Shown one piece after another: positions 1 through 4,910 of a DNA stretch of 6,164 bases; within the stretch, counting starts at the first letter, position 1; each line of letters starts with the position of its first letter. Below the pieces are notes generated by a model that worked only from the letters and a program-made list of their open reading frames with translations, had not been told where the DNA came from and searched no databases. Origin of the DNA: Candidatus Iainarchaeum sp. (GTDB lineage: Archaea; Iainarchaeota; Iainarchaeia; Iainarchaeales; JAXPJC01). Location of the stretch: positions 1 through 6,164 of the forward strand of contig JAGVWD010000040.1 of the NCBI GenBank assembly GCA_018304445.1, written 5' to 3'. A program made the position numbers and the translations under genes.

Positions 1-1
1 A

Positions 2-505
2 GAAAAAGAAATTAGGGAGCAAAAGCAGGAAATAGATGAATTGATCCCGAAATTAGTGGAAATGCAGAAAACAGGCTACGAGGAGCAGAAGGCAACATTG
101 TTTGAGGGAATAAAGGGGGTTAAGGCGGCGATGACTGACATAGTCAACATGCTTGAAAAAGGGGAAAGTTATGATGTTTTTACGCTTGGCGAGGAGCTCG
201 GAAGGGAAGATGTAATTCTTTTTTTCAAAGCATACCATGCCCAAAGGCTCAGGAAGAAAATCAGGATAAGGCTCATTACAAACAAAAAAGCCAGCGAGGC
301 AATGAGAAAATATCAGATGTATCCGTTAATGAAATTGCGCATATCAGGGCAGACAATGCCGACAGGAATTTTCATATATGCTGACAAAGTGCTAACTCTT
401 ATTTGGGGAGAAAAACCAATTGCCGTAATTGTAAAATCAAAGCTTCTGAACCAGAGATACAGGGAGTTTTTTGAAGAGATGTGGAAGGGCGCAAAAGCAG
501 GCTAG
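2..505 (+). CDS. TrmB-like transcriptional regulator, C-terminal part (5' truncated by window edge)
   Basis: The reading frame is open from the first full codon at base 2 to TAG at 503-505, giving 167 residues of a gene that begins outside the window. The TTG at 41 is an internal Leu codon, not a start. The first ~25 residues are strongly charged and heptad-like (EKEIREQKQEIDELIPKL), as expected for the coiled coil after the winged-helix domain of TrmB-family regulators; the DNA-binding domain itself is not visible. The remainder resembles the TrmB C-terminal effector domain: an 'LFEGIKGVK' helix, a 'RKKIRIRLITN' strand, then a 'TGIFIYADKVLTLIWGEKPIAVIV' type strand pair (positions about 356-432) and a C-terminal helix 'YREFFEEMWKGA'. 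TrmB-family proteins sense sugars or related small molecules and control transport or central carbon genes; the ligand here is unknown. It converges on the ABC permease gene with only 3 bp between stops. The family call comes from remembered sequence pattern. Confidence 0.72.
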   Translation, partial: EKEIREQKQEIDELIPKLVEMQKTGYEEQKATLFEGIKGVKAAMTDIVNMLEKGESYDVFTLGEELGREDVILFFKAYHAQRLRKKIRIRLITNKKASEAMRKYQMYPLMKLRISGQTMPTGIFIYADKVLTLIWGEKPIAVIVKSKLLNQRYREFFEEMWKGAKAG

Positions 506-508
506 AAG

Positions 509-1273
509 CTATTTTCCAGTCCAGTGCACGGTTCTTTTTTCAATCCACACGAATACGGTATTTACTATAAATCCAAGCACACCGGCAATGATGATTGCTG
601 CATACATCTCCGGAATCCTATAGACAAGCTGCGCATCTATTATCCTGCGCCCCAGGCCGAAATTTGTGCCTATGAACATCTCTGTAACAATTATGATTAT
701 CAGCGCCAGGCTTACAGCAATGCGCATTCCTGCAAATGTGCCTGGCAGGGCATCAGGGAATATTACCTTTGTGAAGAGCTTTGTTTTGCCTGCCTTCATT
801 ATTTTTGCAGCCATTATGCGGAGCTTGCTTGCATGATGCACCCCATACATCGTATTTACAACAATTATCAGTGCGCATGCGAAGGCGGTAACTGCAATTT
901 TGCTTTCATCGCCAATCCCGAAAAATAGCATGAACAGCGGGAACATTGCTGTTGCGGGAAGGCTCCTGAAGAAATCAACAAAAAATTCCAGCGAATAATA
1001 AATCTTGTCAGAATAGCCCATTACCAGCCCCAGGGGAATTCCAATAATTGCGGCAAGTGCAAAACTGACAAGCATCCTGTATAATGTGGCAAAAATATCT
1101 GGCCATATTGTAACGCCTGCTTCAGCGCTTGCGAGCAGCTCAACAAGCTTAAGCGCAGTTTCGTAGGGGGTCGGCAGGAACAGCGGATTTACTATGTTGA
1201 GCAGCGAGGCAATCTGCCAAAGTACCAGAATCGCAATTGGCGAAACCAGAATCAATAATTTTTTCCTTTGCAT
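509..1273 (-). CDS. ABC transporter permease, NitT/TauT (SsuC/TauC-like) family
   Basis: This 254-residue integral membrane protein would form the membrane channel of an ABC importer together with the ATPase encoded just upstream. Hydrophobic segments occur at about residues 6-25, 61-87, 105-121, 125-145, 181-202 and 222-244, giving the six-helix layout of the BPD transport permease family. The cytoplasmic coupling ('EAA') loop lies at residues 154-183, with AAKIMKAG followed by VIFPDALPG; the canonical Glu before the Ala pair is Met154 here. The LPTP near residue 33 and 'FRSLPATAMFPLFMLFFGIG' (102-121) match the sulfonate/nitrate/taurine permease pattern. The ATG shares one base with the TAA of the ATPase gene (TAATG) and is preceded by AGGAAGGA, so translation is probably coupled. 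Length is normal for the family (about 250-270). The solute cannot be read from the sequence because the binding protein that sets specificity is not present in the window. Confidence 0.9.
   Translation of the reverse strand: MQRKKLLILVSPIAILVLWQIASLLNIVNPLFLPTPYETALKLVELLASAEAGVTIWPDIFATLYRMLVSFALAAIIGIPLGLVMGYSDKIYYSLEFFVDFFRSLPATAMFPLFMLFFGIGDESKIAVTAFACALIIVVNTMYGVHHASKLRIMAAKIMKAGKTKLFTKVIFPDALPGTFAGMRIAVSLALIIIIVTEMFIGTNFGLGRRIIDAQLVYRIPEMYAAIIIAGVLGFIVNTVFVWIEKRTVHWTGK
535..540 (+). terminator. Possible oligo-T terminator for the TrmB-like gene
   Basis: A run of six T lies 30 bp after the regulator stop, with another T4 at 512-515. Archaeal RNA polymerase can terminate at oligo-T tracts without a hairpin. 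The tract lies inside the antisense strand of the permease 3' end, so it may be only codon usage (Lys/Lys-type codons on the other strand). Confidence 0.25.
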
Positions 1274-2040
1274 TATTTCCTTCCTGATTCAAATGCCTTC
1301 AGCACCGAATTGCGCAGCGCAAAGAATTTCTTTCCCAGGCGCATTTCCATTTTTCTCGGCCTTGGCAGGTCTACATTTATTATTTTTGCAATTCCCGCAG
1401 GCCTCTTGCTTAATACAACCACCCTATCGGCAAGATAAATTGCCTCATCCAAATCGTGTGAAACAAACAGGGTTGTTTCCTTTTTTTCTGTTTTGCCAAG
1501 AATATCAAGCAGCGCATCCTCCATTTTCAGGGTTGTTGTGTAATCCAACGCAGAAAATGGCTCGTCCAGAAGGAAAACTTCAGGGTCAAATGCAAGCGCC
1601 CTTGCAATTGCAGTTAATTGCTTCATGCCCCCGGAAAGCTCATAGGGATATTTGTCCCTGAATGCAAGAAGGTTGATTTCCTCAAAGTGGATTTTTTTAA
1701 GCACATTTTCAGCAATTGCCTCCCTGTTTGAATCCATGTTCTGCGCCTCAAGCGCAAATTCCACATTCCCTGAAACAGTGCGCCATGGGAAAAGGCTCTG
1801 GTTGTAATCCTGAAAAACAAATCCTATCTTTGAATGCGCCGGGGGCTTGCCATTTATCAGTATGCTGCCTTTTGTGGGGCTTTCCATCCCTGAAAGAATA
1901 TTCAGCAAAGTCGTTTTCCCGCAGCCATTGGGCCCGAAAAAGGTTATGAACTCGCCGGATTTCACTTTGAGATTCAGATTATCAAGCACTTTCAGCGCGC
2001 CAAAGCTCTTGCTTAGCTGCTCAATTGCAATTTCACTCAT
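1273..2040 (-). CDS. ABC transporter ATP-binding protein, NitT/TauT (SsuB/TauB-like) family
   Basis: This 255-residue cytoplasmic ATPase would power the permease encoded directly downstream. All nucleotide-binding motifs are present in order: Walker A GPNGCGKTT (36-44), Q-loop Gln77 in FQDYNQSLFPW, signature LSGGMKQ (135-141), Walker B VFLLDE with catalytic Glu160, D-loop SALD (163-166) and switch His195 in VSHDLDEA. The 'SLFPWRTV' after the Q-loop and 'VVVLSKRPAGI' near residue 207 are typical of the nitrate/sulfonate/taurine subgroup. One departure is Leu142 where most relatives have Arg directly after the signature Gln (QLTAIARAL). The gene ends in TAATG, overlapping the permease start by one base. 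Its ATG at 2040 has only a weak GGAT before it and a TATA-like box about 35 bp upstream, so it is the first cistron of the operon with a leader of perhaps 8-10 bases. No substrate-binding protein gene adjoins it. Confidence 0.93.
   Translation of the reverse strand: MSEIAIEQLSKSFGALKVLDNLNLKVKSGEFITFFGPNGCGKTTLLNILSGMESPTKGSILINGKPPAHSKIGFVFQDYNQSLFPWRTVSGNVEFALEAQNMDSNREAIAENVLKKIHFEEINLLAFRDKYPYELSGGMKQLTAIARALAFDPEVFLLDEPFSALDYTTTLKMEDALLDILGKTEKKETTLFVSHDLDEAIYLADRVVVLSKRPAGIAKIINVDLPRPRKMEMRLGKKFFALRNSVLKAFESGRK
1278..1285 (-). promoter_or_regulatory. Shine-Dalgarno site of the permease gene
   Basis: On the minus strand AGGAAGGA ends 4 bases before the permease ATG and lies within the last codons of the ATPase gene. 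It is the clearest ribosome binding site in the window. This fits a second cistron that needs internal initiation, while the first genes of transcripts here lack such a site. Confidence 0.6.
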
Positions 2041-2065
2041 TTTTATCCAGTTAATAGTGCTACTG

Positions 2066-2083
2066 AACTAGTTTAAAATAGTT
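2066..2083. promoter_or_regulatory. Palindrome covering the TATA-like box of the ABC operon (candidate operator)
   Basis: AACTAGTTTAAAATAGTT is an 18-bp inverted repeat with 8 of 9 base pairs matched; only the 2071/2078 pair fails. It is centred on TTTAAA, which on the minus strand forms the TATA-like TATTTTAAAC (2080 to 2071). The box centre is about 35 bp from the ABC ATPase ATG, predicting transcription starting about 8-10 bases before the ATG. A protein bound here would block TBP, so it is a plausible repressor site. The binding protein is unknown. Confidence 0.4.
2071..2080 (-). promoter_or_regulatory. TATA-like box of the ABC transporter operon
   Basis: The minus strand reads TATTTTAAAC here, about 35 bp before the ATPase ATG at 2040. 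It is the best AT-rich box in the 116-bp divergent interval and fits a short-leader mRNA. It is weaker than the other TATA boxes in this window. Confidence 0.45.
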
Positions 2084-2125
2084 GCGCAGAATTTGAGCAA
2101 ATCGCCGGCAGGCAAATTCCAAAAA

Positions 2126-2133
2126 TATATAAA
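2126..2133 (+). promoter_or_regulatory. TATA box of the aldolase gene
   Basis: TATATAAA, preceded by the A-rich CCAAAAA that could serve as the BRE, is centred about 27 bp before the ATG at 2157. With the usual archaeal spacing, transcription would start at or within a few bases of that ATG, giving a leaderless mRNA. This decides the start codon of the aldolase. Confidence 0.7.
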
Positions 2134-2156
2134 CTTCCTTGCACTATTATTTCCTT

Positions 2157-3077
2157 ATGGCTTTTGATATCCGCAGGCTTGAAGGCGTTATGGTTCCTCT
2201 GGTTACTCCGCTTAATGAGAAGGAGGAGCTTGATGAGAAGGCGCTTGAAACCCTTATTGAGCACGTTATGGAAGCGAAGGTTCATTCTCTTTTTGTGCTT
2301 GGGAATACCGGGGAATTTGCCTCCCTCACGGGGGATGTGAAGGAAGCGATGATGCGCAAGGTAAAGGAGATTGTTGACGGGAAAATGCCTGTGTTTGTGA
2401 ATGTTTCAGATGTCAGCACAAAGCGCGCAATTAAGGGAGCGAAGATTGCGGAAAGCGTTGGATGCAATGCAATAGTTGTCTGCCCCCCATATTTTTACCA
2501 TCTCACCCAGGATTCGCTTATAGAACATTATGAAAGGATTGCGCAGGCAGTAAGCCTGCCTGTTGTACTCTACAATATCCCACAGTACATAATCTCTGAG
2601 TTGAATATTGAAACAGTGAAAAAGCTTGCAAAAGACAAGCGCGTAATAGGCATAAAGGACGCTTCGGGAAACACCTCATATATTGAGAATCTTGCAATTT
2701 ACTTCAAGAACGCGCCCTTCAGGATTTACCAAGGGGATGAGAGGAATATTGAGGCGGCGCTGATGACTGGCGCAAACGGATTCTCTGCAAGCCTTTCAAA
2801 TTTATATCCGCAGCTGTTTGTTGATTTGTGGAATGCGTTTGGAGAAGATGACGGATTGAAAGCTCATGACCTGCAGGAAACTATCCGCTCATTCGGGAAT
2901 ATTTACGGACTGACGCGCAACAAGATACAGGCAGGATTGAAATATGCGCTCAGTCTGAAAGGAATTTGCAAGCCAATTGTTTCTGAACCCCTTCCTGAGC
3001 TTGACAAGTTCGAGAAATTCGAGATTGAAAGGATTTTGCAGCAGTATGACGTAAAGTGCGCGCACAAGCGCGAATGA
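2157..3077 (+). CDS. DapA/N-acetylneuraminate lyase superfamily aldolase, substrate unassigned
   Basis: The 306-residue product is a class I pyruvate-dependent aldolase or lyase of the dihydrodipicolinate synthase/N-acetylneuraminate lyase superfamily, a soluble (beta/alpha)8 barrel. Conserved features, counted from the ATG at 2157, are GNTGE (49-53, the family's G-[ST]-T-G-E loop), CPPYF (109-113), catalytic Tyr139 in LYNIP and the Schiff-base Lys167 in VIGIKDASGN. The Arg that follows YN-P-S in true DapA (binding the aspartate-semialdehyde carboxylate) is Tyr144 here (YNIPQYI), and the second Tyr of the DapA 'PYY' motif aligns with Phe113. Both argue against dihydrodipicolinate synthase; a 2-keto-3-deoxy-sugar-acid aldolase, N-acetylneuraminate lyase or another keto-acid lyase fits better. 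A TTG at 2139 would add six residues but would lie upstream of the predicted transcription start, so the ATG is preferred. Length is normal (about 290-310). The gene is divergent from the ABC operon and convergent with the acylphosphatase. Confidence 0.88.
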   Translation: MAFDIRRLEGVMVPLVTPLNEKEELDEKALETLIEHVMEAKVHSLFVLGNTGEFASLTGDVKEAMMRKVKEIVDGKMPVFVNVSDVSTKRAIKGAKIAESVGCNAIVVCPPYFYHLTQDSLIEHYERIAQAVSLPVVLYNIPQYIISELNIETVKKLAKDKRVIGIKDASGNTSYIENLAIYFKNAPFRIYQGDERNIEAALMTGANGFSASLSNLYPQLFVDLWNAFGEDDGLKAHDLQETIRSFGNIYGLTRNKIQAGLKYALSLKGICKPIVSEPLPELDKFEKFEIERILQQYDVKCAHKRE

Positions 3078-3081
3078 TGAT

Positions 3082-3095
3082 TTTGTTAAAACAAA
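3082..3095. terminator. Small inverted repeat in the convergent gap (weak bidirectional terminator candidate)
   Basis: TTTGTT-AA-AACAAA forms 6-bp arms within the 21-bp gap between two convergent stops and is flanked by short T runs on both strands. The stem is AT-rich with a very small loop, so a stable hairpin is doubtful. Its symmetry would serve both genes if it acts at all. Confidence 0.25.
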
Positions 3096-3098
3096 TTA

Positions 3099-3500
3099 TT
3101 ATGCTTTCATTGCCTTTGCAATCTTTTCAGGCAGTTCATCAAGCTTTTTCTCAATCCCACCAAGGTTCTTATCAATCTTATCAAGATAAACAACTGCTTT
3201 TCCAAATTGGTTCATTTCAAGCGCATGGCTCACCCTTATTTCATCTGGAACTTCCAGAGAATCATCAAATTCAGGCCCGATAAGGGCAGGATTTTCCGCA
3301 AGCTCAGGCATTTCCCTTTTAAGCCTTTCAACAAACGCAATTATATCTTTTCTTTTGCCCTTAAGAAGCACCTTGACATTCCCATCCTCTGTGTTTACAG
3401 CTCCCCCCTTGAGATTTGTTTCAAGCAGGCGCTCCATTACAAACGCCCTGTAACCAACCTCCTGCACTTTATCCTTGATATAAAAAACAGCCTTGGCCAT
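3099..3500 (-). CDS. Acylphosphatase-like protein with C-terminal helical extension
   Basis: This predicted cytosolic protein has 133 residues. Residues 1 to about 65 carry the acylphosphatase fold pattern: a first strand KAVFYI, the phosphate-binding loop KVQEVGYRAF (11-20, family VQGVGFR) with catalytic Arg18, and GGAVNTEDG with Asn36. Arg18 and Asn36 are 18 residues apart, as Arg23/Asn41 are in well-studied acylphosphatases, so the enzyme should be able to hydrolyse acyl phosphates. The usual Gly after VQ is Glu14. The family is normally about 90-100 residues; here a tail contains 'FDDSLEVPDEIRVSHALEMNQFGK' (77-100) and then an amphipathic helix (about 104-131) that could form a coiled coil. 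The tail pattern is familiar from archaeal acylphosphatase homologues. The ATG at 3500 is chosen because the TATA box lies 24.5 bp upstream; the frame stays open to 3677, but that extra stretch has no family similarity and lies across the promoter. Confidence 0.82.
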   Translation of the reverse strand: MAKAVFYIKDKVQEVGYRAFVMERLLETNLKGGAVNTEDGNVKVLLKGKRKDIIAFVERLKREMPELAENPALIGPEFDDSLEVPDEIRVSHALEMNQFGKAVVYLDKIDKNLGGIEKKLDELPEKIAKAMKA

Positions 3501-3520
3501 GGAAACATAATAGCCCAACC

Positions 3521-3530
3521 TATATAAAAA
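3521..3530 (-). promoter_or_regulatory. TATA box of the acylphosphatase gene
   Basis: The minus strand reads TTTTTATATA followed by GG, with its centre about 25 bp before the ATG at 3500. No Shine-Dalgarno lies between them, which indicates a leaderless mRNA. It decides the short start of this gene. Confidence 0.65.
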
Positions 3531-3541
3531 GATATCTTTTT
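3526..3541. promoter_or_regulatory. Perfect 16-bp palindrome over the acylphosphatase BRE/TATA (candidate operator)
   Basis: AAAAAGATATCTTTTT is perfectly self-complementary and overlaps the upstream half of the TATA box and the BRE position of the acylphosphatase promoter. It could be a dimeric regulator site. AT-rich promoter DNA yields palindromes more often than average sequence, so this is suggestive only. Confidence 0.35.
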
Positions 3542-3555
3542 TTTCGGTATTTGAC

Positions 3556-3567
3556 GAATATAAAAGG
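3556..3567 (+). promoter_or_regulatory. Second TATA-like element upstream of enolase
   Basis: GAATATAAAAGG on the plus strand resembles an archaeal TATA box. Transcription would start near 3587, about 90 bases before the enolase start and with no ATG in between. It could give a longer enolase leader or a short non-coding transcript, or it could be chance in AT-rich DNA. Confidence 0.25.
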
Positions 3568-3645
3568 CGAGAACAAATAAGCCGATTATTCCAAAAAAGT
3601 TCATAGGCAGTGTTCTTTTTCAAGCAAGAAAGATTAATAAAAAAG

Positions 3646-3655
3646 TCTATAAATA
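3646..3655 (+). promoter_or_regulatory. TATA box of the enolase gene
   Basis: TCTATAAATA is preceded by an AAAAAAG purine stretch suitable as a BRE. The core TATAAATA is centred 26.5 bp before the ATG at 3678 and only 20.5 bp before the ATG at 3672. The spacing therefore favours the second ATG as the leaderless start. Confidence 0.65.
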
Positions 3656-3677
3656 AGCTTGCTCTATTAGTATGCAA

Positions 3678-4910
3678 ATGCCAAGTAGCAAAATACTTTC
3701 AATAAAGGCGCGGCAGGTTTTTGACTCGCGCGGAAATCCCACTGTTGAAGCTGTTGTTCATACTGCTGATGGGATGTTCAATGCAATTGTTCCCAGTGGT
3801 GCAAGCACTGGAAAATATGAGGCGCTTGAGCTCCGCGACAGGGGAAAGGCATTCCACGGGTTGGGCGTTCAGAAAGCAGTAAACAATGTGAATAAAATTA
3901 TTGCAAAAAAGCTTGTGGGAAAGGATTGCACAAAACAGAAGGAAATTGATTCCGCGCTCATTAAGCTTGATGGAACTGCAAACAAATCAAAACTCGGGGC
4001 AAATGCAATTCTCCCGGTCTCAATTGCATGCTGTAAGGCGGCAGCCAGTGCGCAGGGAATGCCTTTGCACAAATACATTTCAAAAATTGCGAAAACAAGG
4101 TCCAAACTGCCTGCTCCGCTGATTAATGTCATAAACGGCGGAAAGCACGCAAGGGATTTCCTTGATTTCCAGGAATACATGTTCATGCCCTCTGCTGGCA
4201 AATTTTCAGAAAGGCTCAGAATGGGAGTTGAGATATTTCATGAGCTGGAAATGGAGATACAGCAGCGCTATGGCAGAAACACAACAAATGTAGGGGATGA
4301 AGGGGGCTTTGCGCCTCCGATAAAGCCTGCGGGAAAGCCCTTTGAGCTGATTGAAAGTTCAGCAAAAAAGCTCGGCTATGCGGGAAAAATAAAACTCGCG
4401 CTTGATGCTGCTGCAAATTCATTCTGGAGGCAGGGCTATTACGTGCTTGAGCAGAGGCGCTACTCGCCGAATGCATTGCTCGCATATTATGAGAAGCTGG
4501 CAAACGAATTTTCATTATTCTCAATTGAAGACCCGTTCCATGAGAACGCCTGGGATGAATTTGCCGCCCTTACAAAATCAATAGGTCGGAAAACGCTTGT
4601 TGTGGGGGATGATTTGCTTGTCACAAATCCCGCGCGGATAAAAAAGGCGGTTGAACTGAAGGCATGCAATGCATTGCTGCTAAAGCCAAACCAGATTGGA
4701 ACAATTACAGAGGCTATGGACGCAGCAAGGCTTGCAAAGAAAGCAAAATGGGAAGTGATTGTTTCGCACAGGAGTGGGGAAACTGAGGATTCATTCATTG
4801 CTGATTTTTGCGTTGGATTGGGAACAGGCTACTGCAAGTTTGGGGGCCTGAGCAGAAGCGAGCGCCTGAGTAAATATAATCAATTATTGCGCATTTCAGA
4901 GAAATTATAA
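3678..4910 (+). CDS. eno: Enolase (phosphopyruvate hydratase)
   Basis: Enolase interconverts 2-phosphoglycerate and phosphoenolpyruvate in glycolysis and gluconeogenesis and acts in the cytosol as a Mg-dependent oligomer. The protein has 410 residues from the ATG at 3678, slightly short for the family (about 410-435). The N-terminal motif ARQVFDSRGNPTVE is near residue 10, with the mobile loop PSGASTGKYE at 39-48. Active-site positions are all kept: His157 in GGKH, Glu166 in FQEYM, Glu208 in VGDEGGFAP, metal ligands Asp243 (LALDAA), Glu284 (SIEDP) and an Asp of VGDD (309-312), Lys336 in LLKPNQIG, Arg365-Ser366 in SHRSGETED and Lys387 before GGLSRSER. The enzyme should be fully active. The ATG at 3672 would add two residues; the TATA spacing favours 3678. 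It is divergent from the acylphosphatase and ends interlocked with the M24 peptidase gene, sharing the bases TTATAA. Confidence 0.97.
   Translation: MPSSKILSIKARQVFDSRGNPTVEAVVHTADGMFNAIVPSGASTGKYEALELRDRGKAFHGLGVQKAVNNVNKIIAKKLVGKDCTKQKEIDSALIKLDGTANKSKLGANAILPVSIACCKAAASAQGMPLHKYISKIAKTRSKLPAPLINVINGGKHARDFLDFQEYMFMPSAGKFSERLRMGVEIFHELEMEIQQRYGRNTTNVGDEGGFAPPIKPAGKPFELIESSAKKLGYAGKIKLALDAAANSFWRQGYYVLEQRRYSPNALLAYYEKLANEFSLFSIEDPFHENAWDEFAALTKSIGRKTLVVGDDLLVTNPARIKKAVELKACNALLLKPNQIGTITEAMDAARLAKKAKWEVIVSHRSGETEDSFIADFCVGLGTGYCKFGGLSRSERLSKYNQLLRISEKL

Noticed and set aside
41..43. TTG start for a complete 154-residue gene
   Set aside because: The frame is open to the window edge with coiled-coil sequence before it, as expected for the middle of a TrmB-like protein.
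524..928. Cys/His-rich plus-strand frame of 134 residues resembling a zinc-binding protein
   Set aside because: It lies wholly antisense to the well-supported permease; its Cys and His content is what the reverse complement of this hydrophobic, Ala-rich coding sequence gives, and no zinc-motif spacing recurs.
1194..1661. 155-residue plus-strand frame
   Set aside because: It is antisense to the ATPase and permease, which have full motif support; it shows no recognisable domain.
2139..2156. Upstream TTG start for the aldolase
   Set aside because: It sits only about 10 bp after the TATA box centre, upstream of the expected transcription start, and the added residues match nothing in the family.
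3056..3065. GTGCGCGCAC palindrome near the aldolase 3' end
   Set aside because: It lies in coding sequence (Lys-Cys-Ala-His), is self-complementary without a loop, and has no following T tract within a few bases to act as a terminator.
3176..3187. TTATC-AA-GATAA hairpin and a CTTATCAA near-repeat inside the acylphosphatase gene
   Set aside because: Both follow from the repeated Leu/Ile-Asp-Lys codons (LDKIDKN) in the C-terminal helix.
3501..3677. N-terminal extension of 59 residues on the acylphosphatase
   Set aside because: The stretch spans the promoter and T8 tract, lacks family similarity, and the acylphosphatase fold begins right at the ATG at 3500.
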